A stretch of DNA of 23,934 nucleotides from Desulfocapsa sp. (GCA_030638765.1 DAOWDZ010000033.1:1-23934), one strand, 5' to 3'; positions 8,061-17,630 are shown, counted from the stretch's first letter. A program made the numbers and translations. The notes: a model not told the origin generated them from the letters alone.

Positions 8061-8359
8061 TTAATTTTTTCTCCCGCAAGCTCCTCATCAATTTGTTGTC
8101 CAAGATGAGCCAACCTGCTTTCAGTCTCCTGTTTATAGGATTTAAAATCCCGTTTCAATTCAACATACTTTGATGCAACATTAAGACTGGCAAGGACTGC
8201 CACCTTCCCCACAGCAACACTTCCAGAAGTTCCTGGGGAGCTGTTTTCTTCTACAAGATCCGTCACAAGTTTGATTATTTCATCAACCTCTTCCTCGGGA
8301 GCACCAGTATAAAAAGCAAACTCAAGCCCTATAAGTTCAAAACGAACAAGTCGTTCCAA
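8048..8359 (-). CDS. zapA: Cell division protein ZapA
   Basis: ZapA binds and bundles FtsZ at the division ring in the cytoplasm. The 103-residue length fits. The N-terminal part (VRFELIGLEFAFYTGAPEEEVDEIIKLV) is the ZapA head that follows the FtsZ-binding strand, and the VAVLASLNVASKYVELKRDF segment leads into the C-terminal coiled coil typical of ZapA. The start is TTG, preceded by a strong GAGGTGA site seven bases upstream; no ATG competes. It lies 80 bases after the ZapB-like gene and 5' of the 6S RNA candidate, the classical zapA-ssrS arrangement, so the two are probably co-transcribed. Confidence 0.88.
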   Translation of the reverse strand: MERLVRFELIGLEFAFYTGAPEEEVDEIIKLVTDLVEENSSPGTSGSVAVGKVAVLASLNVASKYVELKRDFKSYKQETESRLAHLGQQIDEELAGEKIKKER

Positions 8360-8438
8360 CGGATCACCTCTTAATCATTACAGAGCATCTTCTGAATATG
8401 TTTTAATGTTCTGTGAGCTTAGACTTCGTTTAGTTGCC

Positions 8439-8768
8439 TCAACTATTATTTTCTCTTGGATCAGACGAAAAGAGATTTCCCTGAATTCCTGAATCAGACG
8501 AGGCATCTTCAGGTTGATCAATCTTTGAGGCATCACCATTTTCAGTTTCCCACTCTTCGATCTGCCCAATGAGACTATTCACTCGATTCGAGATATCGCC
8601 TCGTTCATTTTTCATGGAAGCAAGCTCATCCTGTAAGCTCTCAATGGTCGTTTCCCGTCTCTGTAAACGTTCTCCGAGATCCTTCCTTTCAGCCTGCAGG
8701 GCATTGAATTTTTCAAGTAAGGTTGAAACAAATTTTTCGAGTTTTACAAGTTCATTTTCTTCAGTCAT
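8439..8768 (-). CDS. zapB: ZapB-like coiled-coil cell division protein
   Basis: This 109-residue acidic protein is predicted to be almost one continuous coiled coil from residue ~5 to ~75 (VKLEKFVSTLLEKFNALQAE onward), followed by a disordered Asp/Ser-rich tail (PEDASSDSG). ZapB proteins are short coiled coils that join ZapA at the FtsZ ring, and the neighbouring zapA makes that role likely. I start at the ATG with 5' base 8768 because GGAG lies nine bases upstream. An ATG 13 codons earlier would add a hydrophobic head with no ribosome site. Sequence alone cannot prove ZapB, since coiled coils look alike; context carries the call. Confidence 0.7.
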   Translation of the reverse strand: MTEENELVKLEKFVSTLLEKFNALQAERKDLGERLQRRETTIESLQDELASMKNERGDISNRVNSLIGQIEEWETENGDASKIDQPEDASSDSGIQGNLFSSDPRENNS

Positions 8769-8833
8769 AACAATTACTCCGACACAAATTAAATAGATAT
8801 TTGACAATGTTTAATTAGTAACATACCGAGATA

Positions 8834-8861
8834 ACTATACCCTTGTTTTCTTTAATTGCAA
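8834..8861 (-). promoter_or_regulatory. Promoter of the zapB-zapA-6S unit
   Basis: On the minus strand TTGCAA (8861-8856) and TATAGT (8839-8834) are 16 bases apart. They lie 65 bases before the zapB start and just after the Nudix gene stop, a good sigma-70-like match. Confidence 0.6.
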
Positions 8862-8876
8862 GCATGCTGACACGCA

Positions 8877-9362
8877 CTAGCCACGTGAATAGCTCCACCC
8901 CAGAAGGGAACCATTTTCGTAGGGCATATGGCCGTGAAAAGGATTAGGATTACCATCGAAAACAAGCGGTAAAAAACACTTATCTCCCTCCCACATCGGA
9001 AGAGTGGGGAGGTCCGATATCAGCTTCCAGTGCAAATCACCCTCTTCATTTGAACCCCCTGGAATTCCCTGATATTGAGTCACCAGAAAAACAAACCCAA
9101 ACCAGTCCTCACCTCTTCGTCCAAATCCAGGCCAGTTTATCGTGCCTCTTAGTTCCGTTTGGATACATTCTATGCCAGCTTCTTCTTTTATTTCACGTTT
9201 CAAACATGCCAAAGCATCCTCACCGGCTTCCATTTTTCCACCAAGACCGTTATATTTGCCAAGGTGCTGATCCTCAGGTCTTTTATTTCTATGTACCAGA
9301 AGTACACTTTTTCTATCCTCAGAAAGGATAAATCCCAGGGTTGCCAAGATAGGTGTATACAT
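8877..9362 (-). CDS. Nudix hydrolase, 8-oxo-dGTP diphosphatase (MutT) type
   Basis: Nudix enzymes hydrolyse nucleoside diphosphate derivatives using a metal-bound catalytic helix. The full box GX5EX7REXXEEXG is present as GKMEAGEDALACLKREIKEEAG (about residues 42-63, in two pieces here: GKMEAGE and REIKEEAG). The surroundings (VLLVHRNKRPEDQHLGKYNG, and a late WEGDKCFLPLVF) resemble the MutT/YvcI/MTH1-like group that cleans oxidised or excess nucleotides; the exact substrate is not shown. The ATG at 9362 follows AAGGAG by six bases, so I prefer it to the adjacent TTG at 9365. At 161 residues it is a single-domain protein. It is divergent from the lytic transglycosylase gene. Confidence 0.88.
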   Translation of the reverse strand: MYTPILATLGFILSEDRKSVLLVHRNKRPEDQHLGKYNGLGGKMEAGEDALACLKREIKEEAGIECIQTELRGTINWPGFGRRGEDWFGFVFLVTQYQGIPGGSNEEGDLHWKLISDLPTLPMWEGDKCFLPLVFDGNPNPFHGHMPYENGSLLGWSYSRG

Positions 9363-9484
9363 CAACTACTCCTTATGATCTAATAGAGGCACCGACAATA
9401 CAATTGTAATTTATTCTAACATTTAACTGCTGTGCTGTTTATTTTTTCCAGACTTTTACTTCGTTTAAAGAGCACGCTTTTGTA

Positions 9485-11437
9485 ATGCAAAAATCCAATT
9501 TTCTCAAATTTATTCTGCCAATTGTTTTTTCCACAACAAAGTTGCGTTTTCTACTGACTGCTCTCATTGTTGTCCTGACCCTGTCCCCCTCAACACTCCT
9601 GGGAGCCAATCTCTTTCCACAATATTCTGTCATTGACAAAAACGTTCGATTCTGGGAACACATATACAGTACATATTCTACCAGTCAGGCCGTGGTGCAC
9701 GATTCCAACAATCTTGGAATCATATATGAAGTTCTCCCCATATACAATCATCGGCTTCCCGGTTCCTCAAAAATCAACAAACCAATCTTCAAGAGAATCA
9801 AAAAAAAATATTCAGAAATACTCAATCGATTGGCGAAAGGAATACACCCCAGAACAGCAGATGAAAAAAGAATCGCCGCCCTTTACGGTAAAACCAGCAG
9901 AAAACAATTAAAAAAAGCAGCAGACTCTGTCCGGATACAAATTGGGCAAAAAGACAGGTTCCTTGAAGGTGTGCGCAGATCCGGTGCTTACATGGCTAAA
10001 ATCCAGACTATTTTCGCCAAACAGGGCCTCCCTCGTGACCTTGCGTATCTGCCCCACGTTGAATCCTCATTTAACATTAAGGCTTATTCAAAATTTGGAG
10101 CCTCCGGAATATGGCAATTTACGAGATCCACTGGAAAACAATACCTTAACATTAACTATGTTATTGATGAAAGACAGGATCCAATTCTTGCGAGCCACGC
10201 CGCAGCCAGATTCCTTAAAAAGAATTACAAGCTCCTTGGCAGCTGGCCACTTGCCATAACTGCCTACAACTATGGCCCCGCTGGGATGCAACGTGCCAAA
10301 AAAGCTCATTCAAATTATGAAAAGATCTTCGCTCATTATAATCAAGGATACTTCAAATTTGCTTCCCGCAATTTTTATTCAGAATTTCTTGCGGCAATGC
10401 GTATTGCAAAAAAACTTGAAAAATCCTCTTCAATCAAAAAGGACAAACCACTCAACACTTTAAAATATACTCTCCCTGCCTATATCTCTGCCAATGACCT
10501 CTGCAGACATCTTCACATCTCAAAAAACACCTTAAAACGATACAATCCAGCTCTCAGACGTTCTGTGCTGGATGGAAAAAAACATATCCCAAAGGGCTAC
10601 ACCCTGTTTCTTCCACACACTCAACAACAAAAATCACTCATCAGCAAAATCCCGTCCCGAATGTATCATAACAAGCAAAAGCCCACCAAATTTCATCGTG
10701 TTCGCGCTGGAGACACGGCAGGAGGGATCGCTCAAAAGTACCGGGTCAGTCTCAAATCATTATTAAGAACCAACAATCTCAACAAAAAGGGTTCTATTTT
10801 TATAGGACAAAATTTACGTATCCCTTTTACCATCACAAAATCAACGTATTCCAAAAACAATCGTACTCCTCAAAAACAATCCATCACAACGAAATCTCAT
10901 CAGTCAAAGCCAAATACTATCCCAATACTTACTGACATAAAAAAACAAAAACCTGAATGGAAAAATATTCAAAAAGCACGCAGTGTTATACTTGGTGACC
11001 TTGGAGTACAGGACCTATCAAAAGCAAAAGGTATCGTTCAGGGAAAAATCATAGTATTTCCAGAAGAATCTGTAGAGCTACTAGCCGACTGGCTGAAAAT
11101 TTCGGCTAAAACTCTCCGCAGATTCAATAAACTCTCAAAAACCTCTACTATTCATCCCGATGAAAAAATAAAAATTATCCTGAAGAATGTCTCAGCTAAA
11201 CAATTTGAAGAGAAACGATTTGACTTTCACCTTGAAACTGAGGAAGATTTCTTTAACGTTTATAAAATTGTAGGAGTGAATTCCTATACTGTAAAAAGAG
11301 GGGATACCATTTGGGATATCTGTAAAAAGAAATTTGATCTTCCACTATGGCTACTCAAAAAATATAACACAAATCTTAATTTCAGCAGTCTTCATGCATC
11401 ACAACGATTGACAATTCCTATAGTGAAGGCTATTTGA
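9485..11437 (+). CDS. mltD: Membrane-bound-type lytic murein transglycosylase with LysM repeats
   Basis: This periplasmic enzyme cleaves the glycan chain of peptidoglycan to 1,6-anhydro ends. A basic head and hydrophobic stretch (LRFLLTALIVVLTLSPSTLLG) form a Sec signal or anchor. There is no lipobox Cys, unlike E. coli MltD. The SLT domain spans about 165-310 with the catalytic Glu193 in PHVESSFN, followed by SGIWQFT and ITAYNYGP. Two clear LysM peptidoglycan-binding modules follow, HRVRAGDTAGGIAQKY (about 403-448) and YTVKRGDTIWDICKKK (about 603-648). Two weaker LysM-like segments lie near 325-378 and 510-565. The 650-residue length is on the long side for MltD. It heads a run of same-strand genes. 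The ribosome site is weak. Confidence 0.9.
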   Translation: MQKSNFLKFILPIVFSTTKLRFLLTALIVVLTLSPSTLLGANLFPQYSVIDKNVRFWEHIYSTYSTSQAVVHDSNNLGIIYEVLPIYNHRLPGSSKINKPIFKRIKKKYSEILNRLAKGIHPRTADEKRIAALYGKTSRKQLKKAADSVRIQIGQKDRFLEGVRRSGAYMAKIQTIFAKQGLPRDLAYLPHVESSFNIKAYSKFGASGIWQFTRSTGKQYLNINYVIDERQDPILASHAAARFLKKNYKLLGSWPLAITAYNYGPAGMQRAKKAHSNYEKIFAHYNQGYFKFASRNFYSEFLAAMRIAKKLEKSSSIKKDKPLNTLKYTLPAYISANDLCRHLHISKNTLKRYNPALRRSVLDGKKHIPKGYTLFLPHTQQQKSLISKIPSRMYHNKQKPTKFHRVRAGDTAGGIAQKYRVSLKSLLRTNNLNKKGSIFIGQNLRIPFTITKSTYSKNNRTPQKQSITTKSHQSKPNTIPILTDIKKQKPEWKNIQKARSVILGDLGVQDLSKAKGIVQGKIIVFPEESVELLADWLKISAKTLRRFNKLSKTSTIHPDEKIKIILKNVSAKQFEEKRFDFHLETEEDFFNVYKIVGVNSYTVKRGDTIWDICKKKFDLPLWLLKKYNTNLNFSSLHASQRLTIPIVKAI

Positions 11438-11484
11438 TAACGTTCTAACTTTTTCACATCTAAATAAATTCAAAGGAGTTTACA

Positions 11485-11850
11485 TTGGATATTTCAAAAC
11501 GTATTGCAGAGATGAAACAGCAACCTGGATTCCAGGATAATGTCGGTATGGTTCTGATTCACAATGGTACTGTGCGTGGCTGGTCGCGAACCAATGACAG
11601 AAAAACAGTTACAGCTCTTGAAGTCACACCCGATTTTGAAAAAATAGAGGCAATTCGTCAGGAATTACTCAAACGTGATGGGATCTTTGATATAGTAATA
11701 GAGGCACTTACAGGACGTTTCAAGCCAGGTGACGACCTGCTCTATCTTATTGTTGCCGGAGACATCCGTGAAAACATCAAACCAGTATTATCAGATTTAC
11801 TCGACAGAGTGAAAGCAGAAGCCATAACAAAAAAAGAAATATTGGCTTAA
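11485..11850 (+). CDS. Divergent MoaE (molybdopterin synthase large subunit) family protein
   Basis: MoaE, with MoaD, adds the dithiolene sulfurs of molybdopterin. This 121-residue protein matches the MoaE fold pattern: GMVLIHNGTVR in place of GAVVTFxGxVR, TALEVTPDFEKIEAIRQEL, GRFKPGDDLLYLIVAG, then DRVKAEAITKKE. The two lysines corresponding to E. coli K119 and K126 appear to be kept (VKAEA and KKE). However, the VIHRxG histidine-arginine and the Trp of the PFWK motif are lost, so catalysis is uncertain. The start is TTG, preceded by AAAGGAG. No MoaD or other Moco gene lies nearby. It sits 47 bases after the transglycosylase and 24 before the HDOD gene, probably in the same transcript. Confidence 0.75.
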   Translation: MDISKRIAEMKQQPGFQDNVGMVLIHNGTVRGWSRTNDRKTVTALEVTPDFEKIEAIRQELLKRDGIFDIVIEALTGRFKPGDDLLYLIVAGDIRENIKPVLSDLLDRVKAEAITKKEILA

Positions 11851-11874
11851 TCACTACTCATTATTAAGGTTATC

Positions 11875-12714
11875 ATGTCCAAAGAAAAGAAATTTTTACG
11901 AAAGTTCAAAGATATCAAAACGCTTCCACACGTGGTTACTAATCTGTCCAGACTCATTGCTGACGAAAATTCCACTATGAAGGACTTTGAAGATGTAATA
12001 AAGATGGATCCCATCCTTGTTGTGCGACTGCTACGTCTGGTCAATTCACCCTTTTATGGCCTGATACAGCGGGTTGACTCCATCGGCAGGGCAGTTGCGT
12101 ATCTTGGCATGAAAAACCTCCATAATCTTGCAGTTACCGATGCTCTTAAAAATATCTTTCAGGAACATGGGAAATCAGGTGCCTTTTCAAAGGAAAAACT
12201 CTGGCTGCACTGTGCGGCGGTCTCCATCTGTGCTAAAATGGTTGCCGAAAGAATTTTCGAGACAAATGGAGATGATGCCTACCTCTGTGGAATTCTGCAT
12301 GACTTTGGCATCATAGTTGAATCTCAGGTTGATCCGGACAACTTCCTTGCTGCCTGCGAAGCCTGCCAGAATGGTGATTCCCTCACCATGCACGAAGAGG
12401 AACACCTCGGAACAAATCATTGTAAAATAGGATTTCTTCTCACCGTTGAATGGGAAATGCCCGAAGCCATACAGGAAGCCATCCGTGACCACCACCTCGA
12501 AAGTGGTGATTATGAACCTTCCAGCCTGACCGGAATAATTCAAATTGCCGAATATATCACCGGCCAGCTCGGTTACACTGTTCTCACCGATATAACACAA
12601 CAGCTCCCCTCTCACCTTGTTGCCCACATGCAGGAAAACATGGACGAATACAAAGTACTCATTGACGATCTTCCAGAAGAAATGAGCAATGCCCAGGATC
12701 TCTACGGAGGCTAA
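11875..12714 (+). CDS. HDOD domain signalling protein
   Basis: HDOD proteins are HD-superfamily relatives that usually lack phosphohydrolase activity and act as signalling scaffolds. The whole 279-residue protein is one HDOD domain: TLPHVVTNLSRLI at the front, KMDPILVVRLLRLVNSPFYG (about 43-62), then YLGMKNLHNLAVTDAL. The HD remnant LCGILHDFG is at about 137-145 and AIRDHHLESG at about 202-211. Interestingly, an HD pair and a later HH are still present, so some metal binding is possible. There is no membrane segment or attached receiver. The hybrid kinase gene starts only six bases after its stop, and its GGAGG site lies inside this gene's last codons, so the two are very likely one signalling unit. 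Confidence 0.9.
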   Translation: MSKEKKFLRKFKDIKTLPHVVTNLSRLIADENSTMKDFEDVIKMDPILVVRLLRLVNSPFYGLIQRVDSIGRAVAYLGMKNLHNLAVTDALKNIFQEHGKSGAFSKEKLWLHCAAVSICAKMVAERIFETNGDDAYLCGILHDFGIIVESQVDPDNFLAACEACQNGDSLTMHEEEHLGTNHCKIGFLLTVEWEMPEAIQEAIRDHHLESGDYEPSSLTGIIQIAEYITGQLGYTVLTDITQQLPSHLVAHMQENMDEYKVLIDDLPEEMSNAQDLYGG

Positions 12715-12720
12715 GATATT

Positions 12721-14856
12721 ATGGCTGATAGTTTCTCGATTTTTGACACTGTAATTTCATATCAGCAGGAAACAGATGAACTGCTGCAACTGCTTTCAAC
12801 CTCTTCTCCTGACCAGTTTTTTGTCTGCATAGACAACAATGGCGATAAGCACAGCACGGGGACAGGTTCTGCTCCGCAAAAAGAGGTCAGTGAAGAGCTC
12901 CGGAAACTGCTGCAGAATGAGGCGCAGGAATACACCATTGCCCAAACAAAGGACAAGGACTGGTCAGCCATTTCCCTGCCACGCATTAAAGCGATATTAT
13001 ATTTTGCAGTAAACTCCACAACCAACAATTCTGCCTTTTTTGAAAACATTCAACTCTGCTGTAAACTCTTTGACAGTCAACAAACCACAGCAGCATCAAA
13101 CAAAAAGCTGGATATCCAGAAGAAACAATTTGATCGTAAATTTTCAGTTCTTGAAAAAAAATACCAGGCAACACTGGAGGACAACGAAAAAAGCAATCGT
13201 ACCATCCAGGAACAGCAGAAAAATTATTCAAAAACCCTCCAAACTGAAATAGAAATCCAAACCAAAGCACTACGTGAAGCCAAGGTTACAGCAGAATCTG
13301 CATCCATTGCCAAAAGTCAGTTTCTTGCCTCCATGAGTCATGAAATCAGGACTCCGATGAATGGTGTTATCGGTTTTACTGAAATGCTTCTTCTCAGCAA
13401 GCTCGACGAAGAACAACGTGACAGCGCCGAAACTATCAAACGAAGCGGAGAGGCACTGCTTGGTCTCATCAATGACATCCTTGATTTCTCAAAAGTTGAA
13501 GCTGGTCAGATGAGTCTTGAATATATCGATTTTGACCCTGAAATCACAGCCCACGATGTGTGTGAACTTGTTCGTCCACGTGTAGCAGGCAAACCCATCG
13601 AGGTTCTGTGTAAGATTGACGATAATCTCCCTGCCAACATAAGCGGAGATCCTGGTCGCTTCCGTCAGGTTCTAGTGAACCTTCTTGGTAATTCCGCAAA
13701 ATTCACCGAGAAAGGTGAACTTGAACTGACTATTAATGTGGAAGAGGAAGATGATAAAAACATTAAAGTGCATTGCCTCATTCGTGACACAGGAATAGGA
13801 ATTGATTCATCCAAGTGCGAATCCATCTTTGAAGCATTCAAACAGGAAGATGGCACCACCACACGAAAATATGGCGGAACTGGGCTTGGACTTTCAATAT
13901 GTCGTAAAATAGCTAATTTAATGGGTGGCAGAGTGTGGGTCGAAAGCGTTCAAGGAGAAGGTTCCACATTCCATTTCACTGCCATGATGCGTAAATCAAC
14001 TATATCACGTGCCAAAACACTTCAGCAACTCGATCTTAAAGGTACAAAAATGCTGGTTGTGGATGATAACGCAGCCAACATTGATATTCTTGACCACCTT
14101 CTCACTAAGGCTGGCATCAAAACAATTACCCTGCTCGACGAAACCAAAACCATACCTACCTTAAAAGATGCCGAGGAACGTGGTGAACCTTTTGACCTTG
14201 CAATAATCGACTTACAAATGCCTGTCATCAGTGGTTTTGAACTTGCTGCTATGATACGAAAATCGGATCTGAAAAGTAAAGATATCCCCTTTCTAGCCTA
14301 CACATCATCCACAGAAAAAATTGCAAAAAAATGTAAGGATGCCGGTTTTACAGCATTCTTAAACAAACCGGCAAGACGTGCTATTTTACTCCGTACTCTC
14401 TCAAGAACCCTTGGCACAGGAGGGGAGGAAAAAACACCTGCAGCAGATGCAAAACTGGTCACCCAATATTCTGTGCGCGAAGAGATAAAACAATCAATCC
14501 GAATCCTCCTGGTTGAAGATAATCTCGTAAATCAGAAACTGGCAAACATGATCCTCACAAAAGCCGGATACCAGGTGAAAATCGCTGCTAATGGAAAGAT
14601 TGCTCTTGACATGTTCAGTAGCGCCCCTGACGACTTTGACACCATCCTAATGGACATACAGATGCCCGAAATGGACGGCTATGAAGCCACCAGGAAAATT
14701 CGCGAGCTCGGCCATACAAAGGTCCCCATTCTTGCCATGACAGCCAATGCCATGAAAGGCGACCGGGAACTCTGCCTGGAAGCTGGAATGAATGATTACA
14801 TAACCAAGCCGATCAAAAGAGATATTGTATTTAATATGCTGGACAAATGGTTATGA
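12721..14856 (+). CDS. Hybrid histidine kinase with two receiver domains, cytoplasmic
   Basis: The protein has 711 residues and no membrane segment. In order: an unrecognised N-terminal input region (1-115) and a coiled coil (~120-195). Next comes a HisKA dimer domain with the phospho-accepting H207 in [12 protein letters not shown]. An HATPase domain (~310-425) has the N box [15 protein letters not shown], and [12 protein letters not shown]. Receiver 1 (~440-560) has VVDDN, D497 in IIDLQMP and Lys in NKPARR. Receiver 2 (~595-711) has LVEDN, D645 in [14 protein letters not shown] and TKPIKR. Both phospho-acceptor aspartates are intact, so both receivers can in principle be used. There is no HPt or output domain, so the final target must be another protein, perhaps the adjacent HDOD protein. 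It overlaps yihY by four bases. Confidence 0.95.
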   Translation: MADSFSIFDTVISYQQETDELLQLLSTSSPDQFFVCIDNNGDKHSTGTGSAPQKEVSEELRKLLQNEAQEYTIAQTKDKDWSAISLPRIKAILYFAVNSTTNNSAFFENIQLCCKLFDSQQTTAASNKKLDIQKKQFDRKFSVLEKKYQATLEDNEKSNRTIQEQQKNYSKTLQTEIEIQTKALREAKVTAESASIAKSQFLASMSHEIRTPMNGVIGFTEMLLLSKLDEEQRDSAETIKRSGEALLGLINDILDFSKVEAGQMSLEYIDFDPEITAHDVCELVRPRVAGKPIEVLCKIDDNLPANISGDPGRFRQVLVNLLGNSAKFTEKGELELTINVEEEDDKNIKVHCLIRDTGIGIDSSKCESIFEAFKQEDGTTTRKYGGTGLGLSICRKIANLMGGRVWVESVQGEGSTFHFTAMMRKSTISRAKTLQQLDLKGTKMLVVDDNAANIDILDHLLTKAGIKTITLLDETKTIPTLKDAEERGEPFDLAIIDLQMPVISGFELAAMIRKSDLKSKDIPFLAYTSSTEKIAKKCKDAGFTAFLNKPARRAILLRTLSRTLGTGGEEKTPAADAKLVTQYSVREEIKQSIRILLVEDNLVNQKLANMILTKAGYQVKIAANGKIALDMFSSAPDDFDTILMDIQMPEMDGYEATRKIRELGHTKVPILAMTANAMKGDRELCLEAGMNDYITKPIKRDIVFNMLDKWL

Positions 14857-16184
14857 TAAAGAGGCTTCTTCACTGGGCAAACAGTTCCATTCAGGACAGT
14901 CCCGTCTGGCAGCAGAAACTTCATACTTTTATTCGAATTATCCTTATCACCTTCAAAGAATTTGGCAATAACACCCTAAACATTCGCGCAAGCGCACTTA
15001 CTTACACTATTCTTCTCTCACTGGTTCCCATGCTTGCAATGAGCACTGCCATTGTTAAAGGTCTTGGCGGTGGTGACGAATTACGGCAGGTGGTATACAG
15101 CTATCTCGACACTCTTGAGGAAACCACCCCACTCACCAATTTTGGCCTTGTAGAAGAACTTTTACCCGAAGACACAACCCTGCCCGATTCACGAGTCACC
15201 GATCAATTCCGAGCAGCAGCTGACCAAATATTCAAATATGTTGATAATACTGACTTTGCAACCCTTGGCACAATTGGCGTCCTGGGTGTTTTGTTCAGTG
15301 CTATTCTGGTACTCAGCAATATAGAACTTTCCATGAATACAATCTGGCATGTGACGTCGGGGAGATCTCTATTAAGAAAAGTCGCTGACTACCTGACATT
15401 TCTCATCCTCATGCCGCTTTCAATAAACTTTGGGTTTGCTGCAAACGCAGTCTTCAAGAATGATACTTTACAGAATAAAGTTCTTGGATTTCTACCAGGC
15501 CCCTGGCTTGAAACTGGGCTACTGCTGTTCATACCACTCTTTTTTATCACCATGACCCTTTTCCTGGTTTACATTTTTTTTCCAAATACCAAGGTTAAGC
15601 CAGGGCCTGCTTTTATTGGTGCCCTCTTTGCCGGTAGCTTCTGGTTTTTCACTCAAAACATTTACATCGGACTACAGATTGGGGTATCTAAATACAATGC
15701 TATTTATGGCTCTTTTGCCACATTACCCCTTTTCCTGGTATGGATGTTTCTTGGATGGCTCTTCATTCTTGCCGGTGCCCAACTCGCCTTTGCCTGTCAG
15801 CGACATGAAAGTTATCAATTGAAAAAACTTTCTCATTCGCCTCTTGAACTCCTCAGTGCTGCCTTTGACATTCTGAGCATCAGTTATGACCTGTATGCAC
15901 AAAAAGCTACCTTAACAAAACAAGAACTTCCGGCTCATTGTCCGGCATACCCTACCGCTCTTCTCTATGAGAGTTTGGAAAAACTTCTTTCATCCCATAT
16001 AATTGTAAGCACCCAAAAAGGTTCTATTTTACCAGCTGCTCCAGCAGATACAGTGCAATACCAGGAAATCATTGCATCTATTTTAGGCAGATCCCTTCCG
16101 AGTACGATGGGTGGAGAAATTACAAAAGATCTCCTGCAACAGGCGAAACCTATCCTTGAAAAAAAGTTCTTAATAAAAACATAG
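14853..16184 (+). CDS. YihY/BrkB family inner-membrane protein with C-terminal extension
   Basis: YihY/BrkB proteins are six-helix inner-membrane proteins, once mis-named RNase BN, of uncertain function (transport or envelope integrity). The family pattern is clear: the [25 protein letters not shown] entry region, the mid-protein [31 protein letters not shown], and [30 protein letters not shown], with several strongly hydrophobic helices up to about residue 310. The last ~130 residues are soluble and helical, possibly a winged-helix-like tail seen in the longer members. I prefer the ATG at 14853, which overlaps the kinase stop as ATGA; an ATG at 14847 is also possible. Coupling to the kinase suggests the gene is co-expressed with the signalling pair. 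Confidence 0.88.
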   Translation: MIKRLLHWANSSIQDSPVWQQKLHTFIRIILITFKEFGNNTLNIRASALTYTILLSLVPMLAMSTAIVKGLGGGDELRQVVYSYLDTLEETTPLTNFGLVEELLPEDTTLPDSRVTDQFRAAADQIFKYVDNTDFATLGTIGVLGVLFSAILVLSNIELSMNTIWHVTSGRSLLRKVADYLTFLILMPLSINFGFAANAVFKNDTLQNKVLGFLPGPWLETGLLLFIPLFFITMTLFLVYIFFPNTKVKPGPAFIGALFAGSFWFFTQNIYIGLQIGVSKYNAIYGSFATLPLFLVWMFLGWLFILAGAQLAFACQRHESYQLKKLSHSPLELLSAAFDILSISYDLYAQKATLTKQELPAHCPAYPTALLYESLEKLLSSHIIVSTQKGSILPAAPADTVQYQEIIASILGRSLPSTMGGEITKDLLQQAKPILEKKFLIKT

Positions 16185-16243
16185 ACTCACACCACTTCAC
16201 GAGCAACCGACTCATTGCGTATATCATAAGCCTAACTTTCTCC

Positions 16244-16271
16244 TTGCATTATACTTAGAAATGACTATCAT
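16244..16271 (+). promoter_or_regulatory. Promoter of the rubrerythrin gene
   Basis: TTGCAT (16244-16249) and TATCAT (16266-16271) are 16 bases apart, 54 bases before the gene start. A TTATACTTAGAAATG stretch inside the spacer resembles half of a PerR box only, too weak to call an operator. Confidence 0.4.
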
Positions 16272-16324
16272 GTGGGAATCGTTATTTCAACAAACACTTA
16301 AACAAAACAACACGGAGAACTATA

Positions 16325-16870
16325 ATGAAAAAATTTACTTGTTCAGTATGCGGCTATACCCATGAAGGTGACAACGCACCCGACAAATGCCCACAATGTG
16401 GGGCTGCCGCCGATAAATTCAAAGCAGCTGTTGAAGGCGAAATGGCATGGGCCGATGAGCATGTGATTGGAGTTGCAAAAGGTGTTGATCCAGCAATCCT
16501 TGAAGGTTTACGTGCTAACTTCAATGGCGAATGTACTGAAGTAGGTATGTACCTTGCCATGAGTCGACAGGCAGACCGTGAAGGATATCCTGAAGTTGCT
16601 GAGGCATACAAACGAATCGCATGGGAAGAGGCAGAACACGCTTCCAAATTTGCTGAAATGCTTGGAGAAGTTGTTGTTGCTTCAACCAAAGAAAATCTCG
16701 AGGCACGAGTTGCTGCAGAGTATGGTGCATGTCAGGGTAAAAAAGACCTTGCTGTTGAAGCCAAAAAACAAAATCTTGATGCAATTCACGATACCGTTCA
16801 TGAGATGTGCAAAGACGAAGCTCGTCATGGCATGGCTTTCAAAGGACTGCTTGACAGATACTTCGCATAG
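16325..16870 (+). CDS. Reverse-type rubrerythrin (NADH-dependent peroxidase)
   Basis: Rubrerythrins reduce hydrogen peroxide in the cytoplasm of anaerobes. Here the rubredoxin domain comes first (C6/C9 in CSVCGY and C22/C25 in CPQCG), followed by the ferritin-like diiron domain (about 45-180). This is the domain order of reverse rubrerythrins, which are induced by oxygen and peroxide in clostridia. Diiron ligand segments are visible as [21 protein letters not shown] and [11 protein letters not shown]. The protein is 181 residues, complete, with a GGAG ribosome site and its own promoter and terminator, so it is monocistronic. It is a plausible PerR target by family knowledge, but no good PerR box was found upstream. 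Confidence 0.94.
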   Translation: MKKFTCSVCGYTHEGDNAPDKCPQCGAAADKFKAAVEGEMAWADEHVIGVAKGVDPAILEGLRANFNGECTEVGMYLAMSRQADREGYPEVAEAYKRIAWEEAEHASKFAEMLGEVVVASTKENLEARVAAEYGACQGKKDLAVEAKKQNLDAIHDTVHEMCKDEARHGMAFKGLLDRYFA

Positions 16871-16901
16871 AGCGTATCTGGCAACAAAGGACTGGTTTTA
16901 C

Positions 16902-16935
16902 AAAGCCTCTGTGTTTTTTACACAGAGGCTTTTTT
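16902..16935 (+). terminator. Rho-independent terminator after rubrerythrin
   Basis: A 12-bp stem AAAGCCTCTGTG/CACAGAGGCTTT (16902-16913 with 16921-16932) with a 7-base T-rich loop is followed by more T residues. It lies 32 bases after the stop. Confidence 0.93.
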
Positions 16936-16964
16936 TATTCTCCTGAAACAATCATTCACTCACC

Positions 16965-17630
16965 ATGAATATAATCGAAGCCCTGCAACAGCGTAAATCA
17001 GTGCGTGCCTTTCTTGATAAGACCGTTGAAGAGGAAACAATAAGCACAATTCTTGCCGCGGCCAGTCATTCGCCATCGGGTGCCAATATTCAACCATGGC
17101 AAGTAGCCGTTGTTTCTGGAGAGACCAAAGAAAAACTTCAGATAAAGATTGAAGAAAGTTTCCGTAATGGCATAAGAGGTAACGCAGACTACCAATACTA
17201 TCCTGAAAATTGGGAAAACCCCTACAAGCTTCGCCGCATACAGTGCGGTCAGCTTATGTATGATACTCTCAAGATTGCTCGCCGTGACAAACAGCGCCGT
17301 CTCGATCAATGGGCAGCAAATTACCGTTCTTTTGATGCTCCTGTCATGCTGCTTTTTTTCATGGACAAAGAAATGCAAACCGGATCATATCTTGATTACG
17401 GTATGTTTCTTCAATCAATAATGCTTGCAGCCATGGAACAAGGCCTTGCAACCTGCACACAGGCATCTCTGGCTGACTATCCGGAAATCATTAAAACTAC
17501 CCTTGGGTATCCTGAAGACTCTTATTTGTTGTGTGGAATGGCACTTGGATATGAAGATACGAAAGCACTTATAAACAGTTATCGAACACCGCGTGAAAAG
17601 CCTTCTGGATTCACTCAATATTTCCAGTGA
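16965..17630 (+). CDS. Nitroreductase family FMN-dependent oxidoreductase
   Basis: Nitroreductase-family enzymes are homodimeric flavoproteins that use NAD(P)H to reduce nitro compounds, quinones or other substrates. The 221-residue protein shows the FMN phosphate-binding start RKSVRAF (about 10-16), the SHSPSGANIQPWQV segment (35-48), DYGMFLQSIMLAAMEQGLATCTQASL in the second half, and the closing GMALGYED (about 193-200). The physiological substrate is not shown by the sequence. It follows the rubrerythrin terminator by 30 bases and no clear ribosome site or promoter was seen, so expression from the short gap or by read-through is open. A role in redox or oxygen-stress defence is suggested only by the neighbouring rubrerythrin. 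Confidence 0.92.
   Translation: MNIIEALQQRKSVRAFLDKTVEEETISTILAAASHSPSGANIQPWQVAVVSGETKEKLQIKIEESFRNGIRGNADYQYYPENWENPYKLRRIQCGQLMYDTLKIARRDKQRRLDQWAANYRSFDAPVMLLFFMDKEMQTGSYLDYGMFLQSIMLAAMEQGLATCTQASLADYPEIIKTTLGYPEDSYLLCGMALGYEDTKALINSYRTPREKPSGFTQYFQ

Noticed and set aside
12187..12627. A 146-codon minus-strand frame inside the HDOD gene
   Set aside because: The HDOD domain on the plus strand is complete and conserved, and the antisense frame shows no family pattern.
16354..16689. A 111-codon minus-strand frame within rubrerythrin
   Set aside because: Ser/Ala-rich composition typical of antisense frames; the plus strand has all metal-ligand motifs of rubrerythrin.
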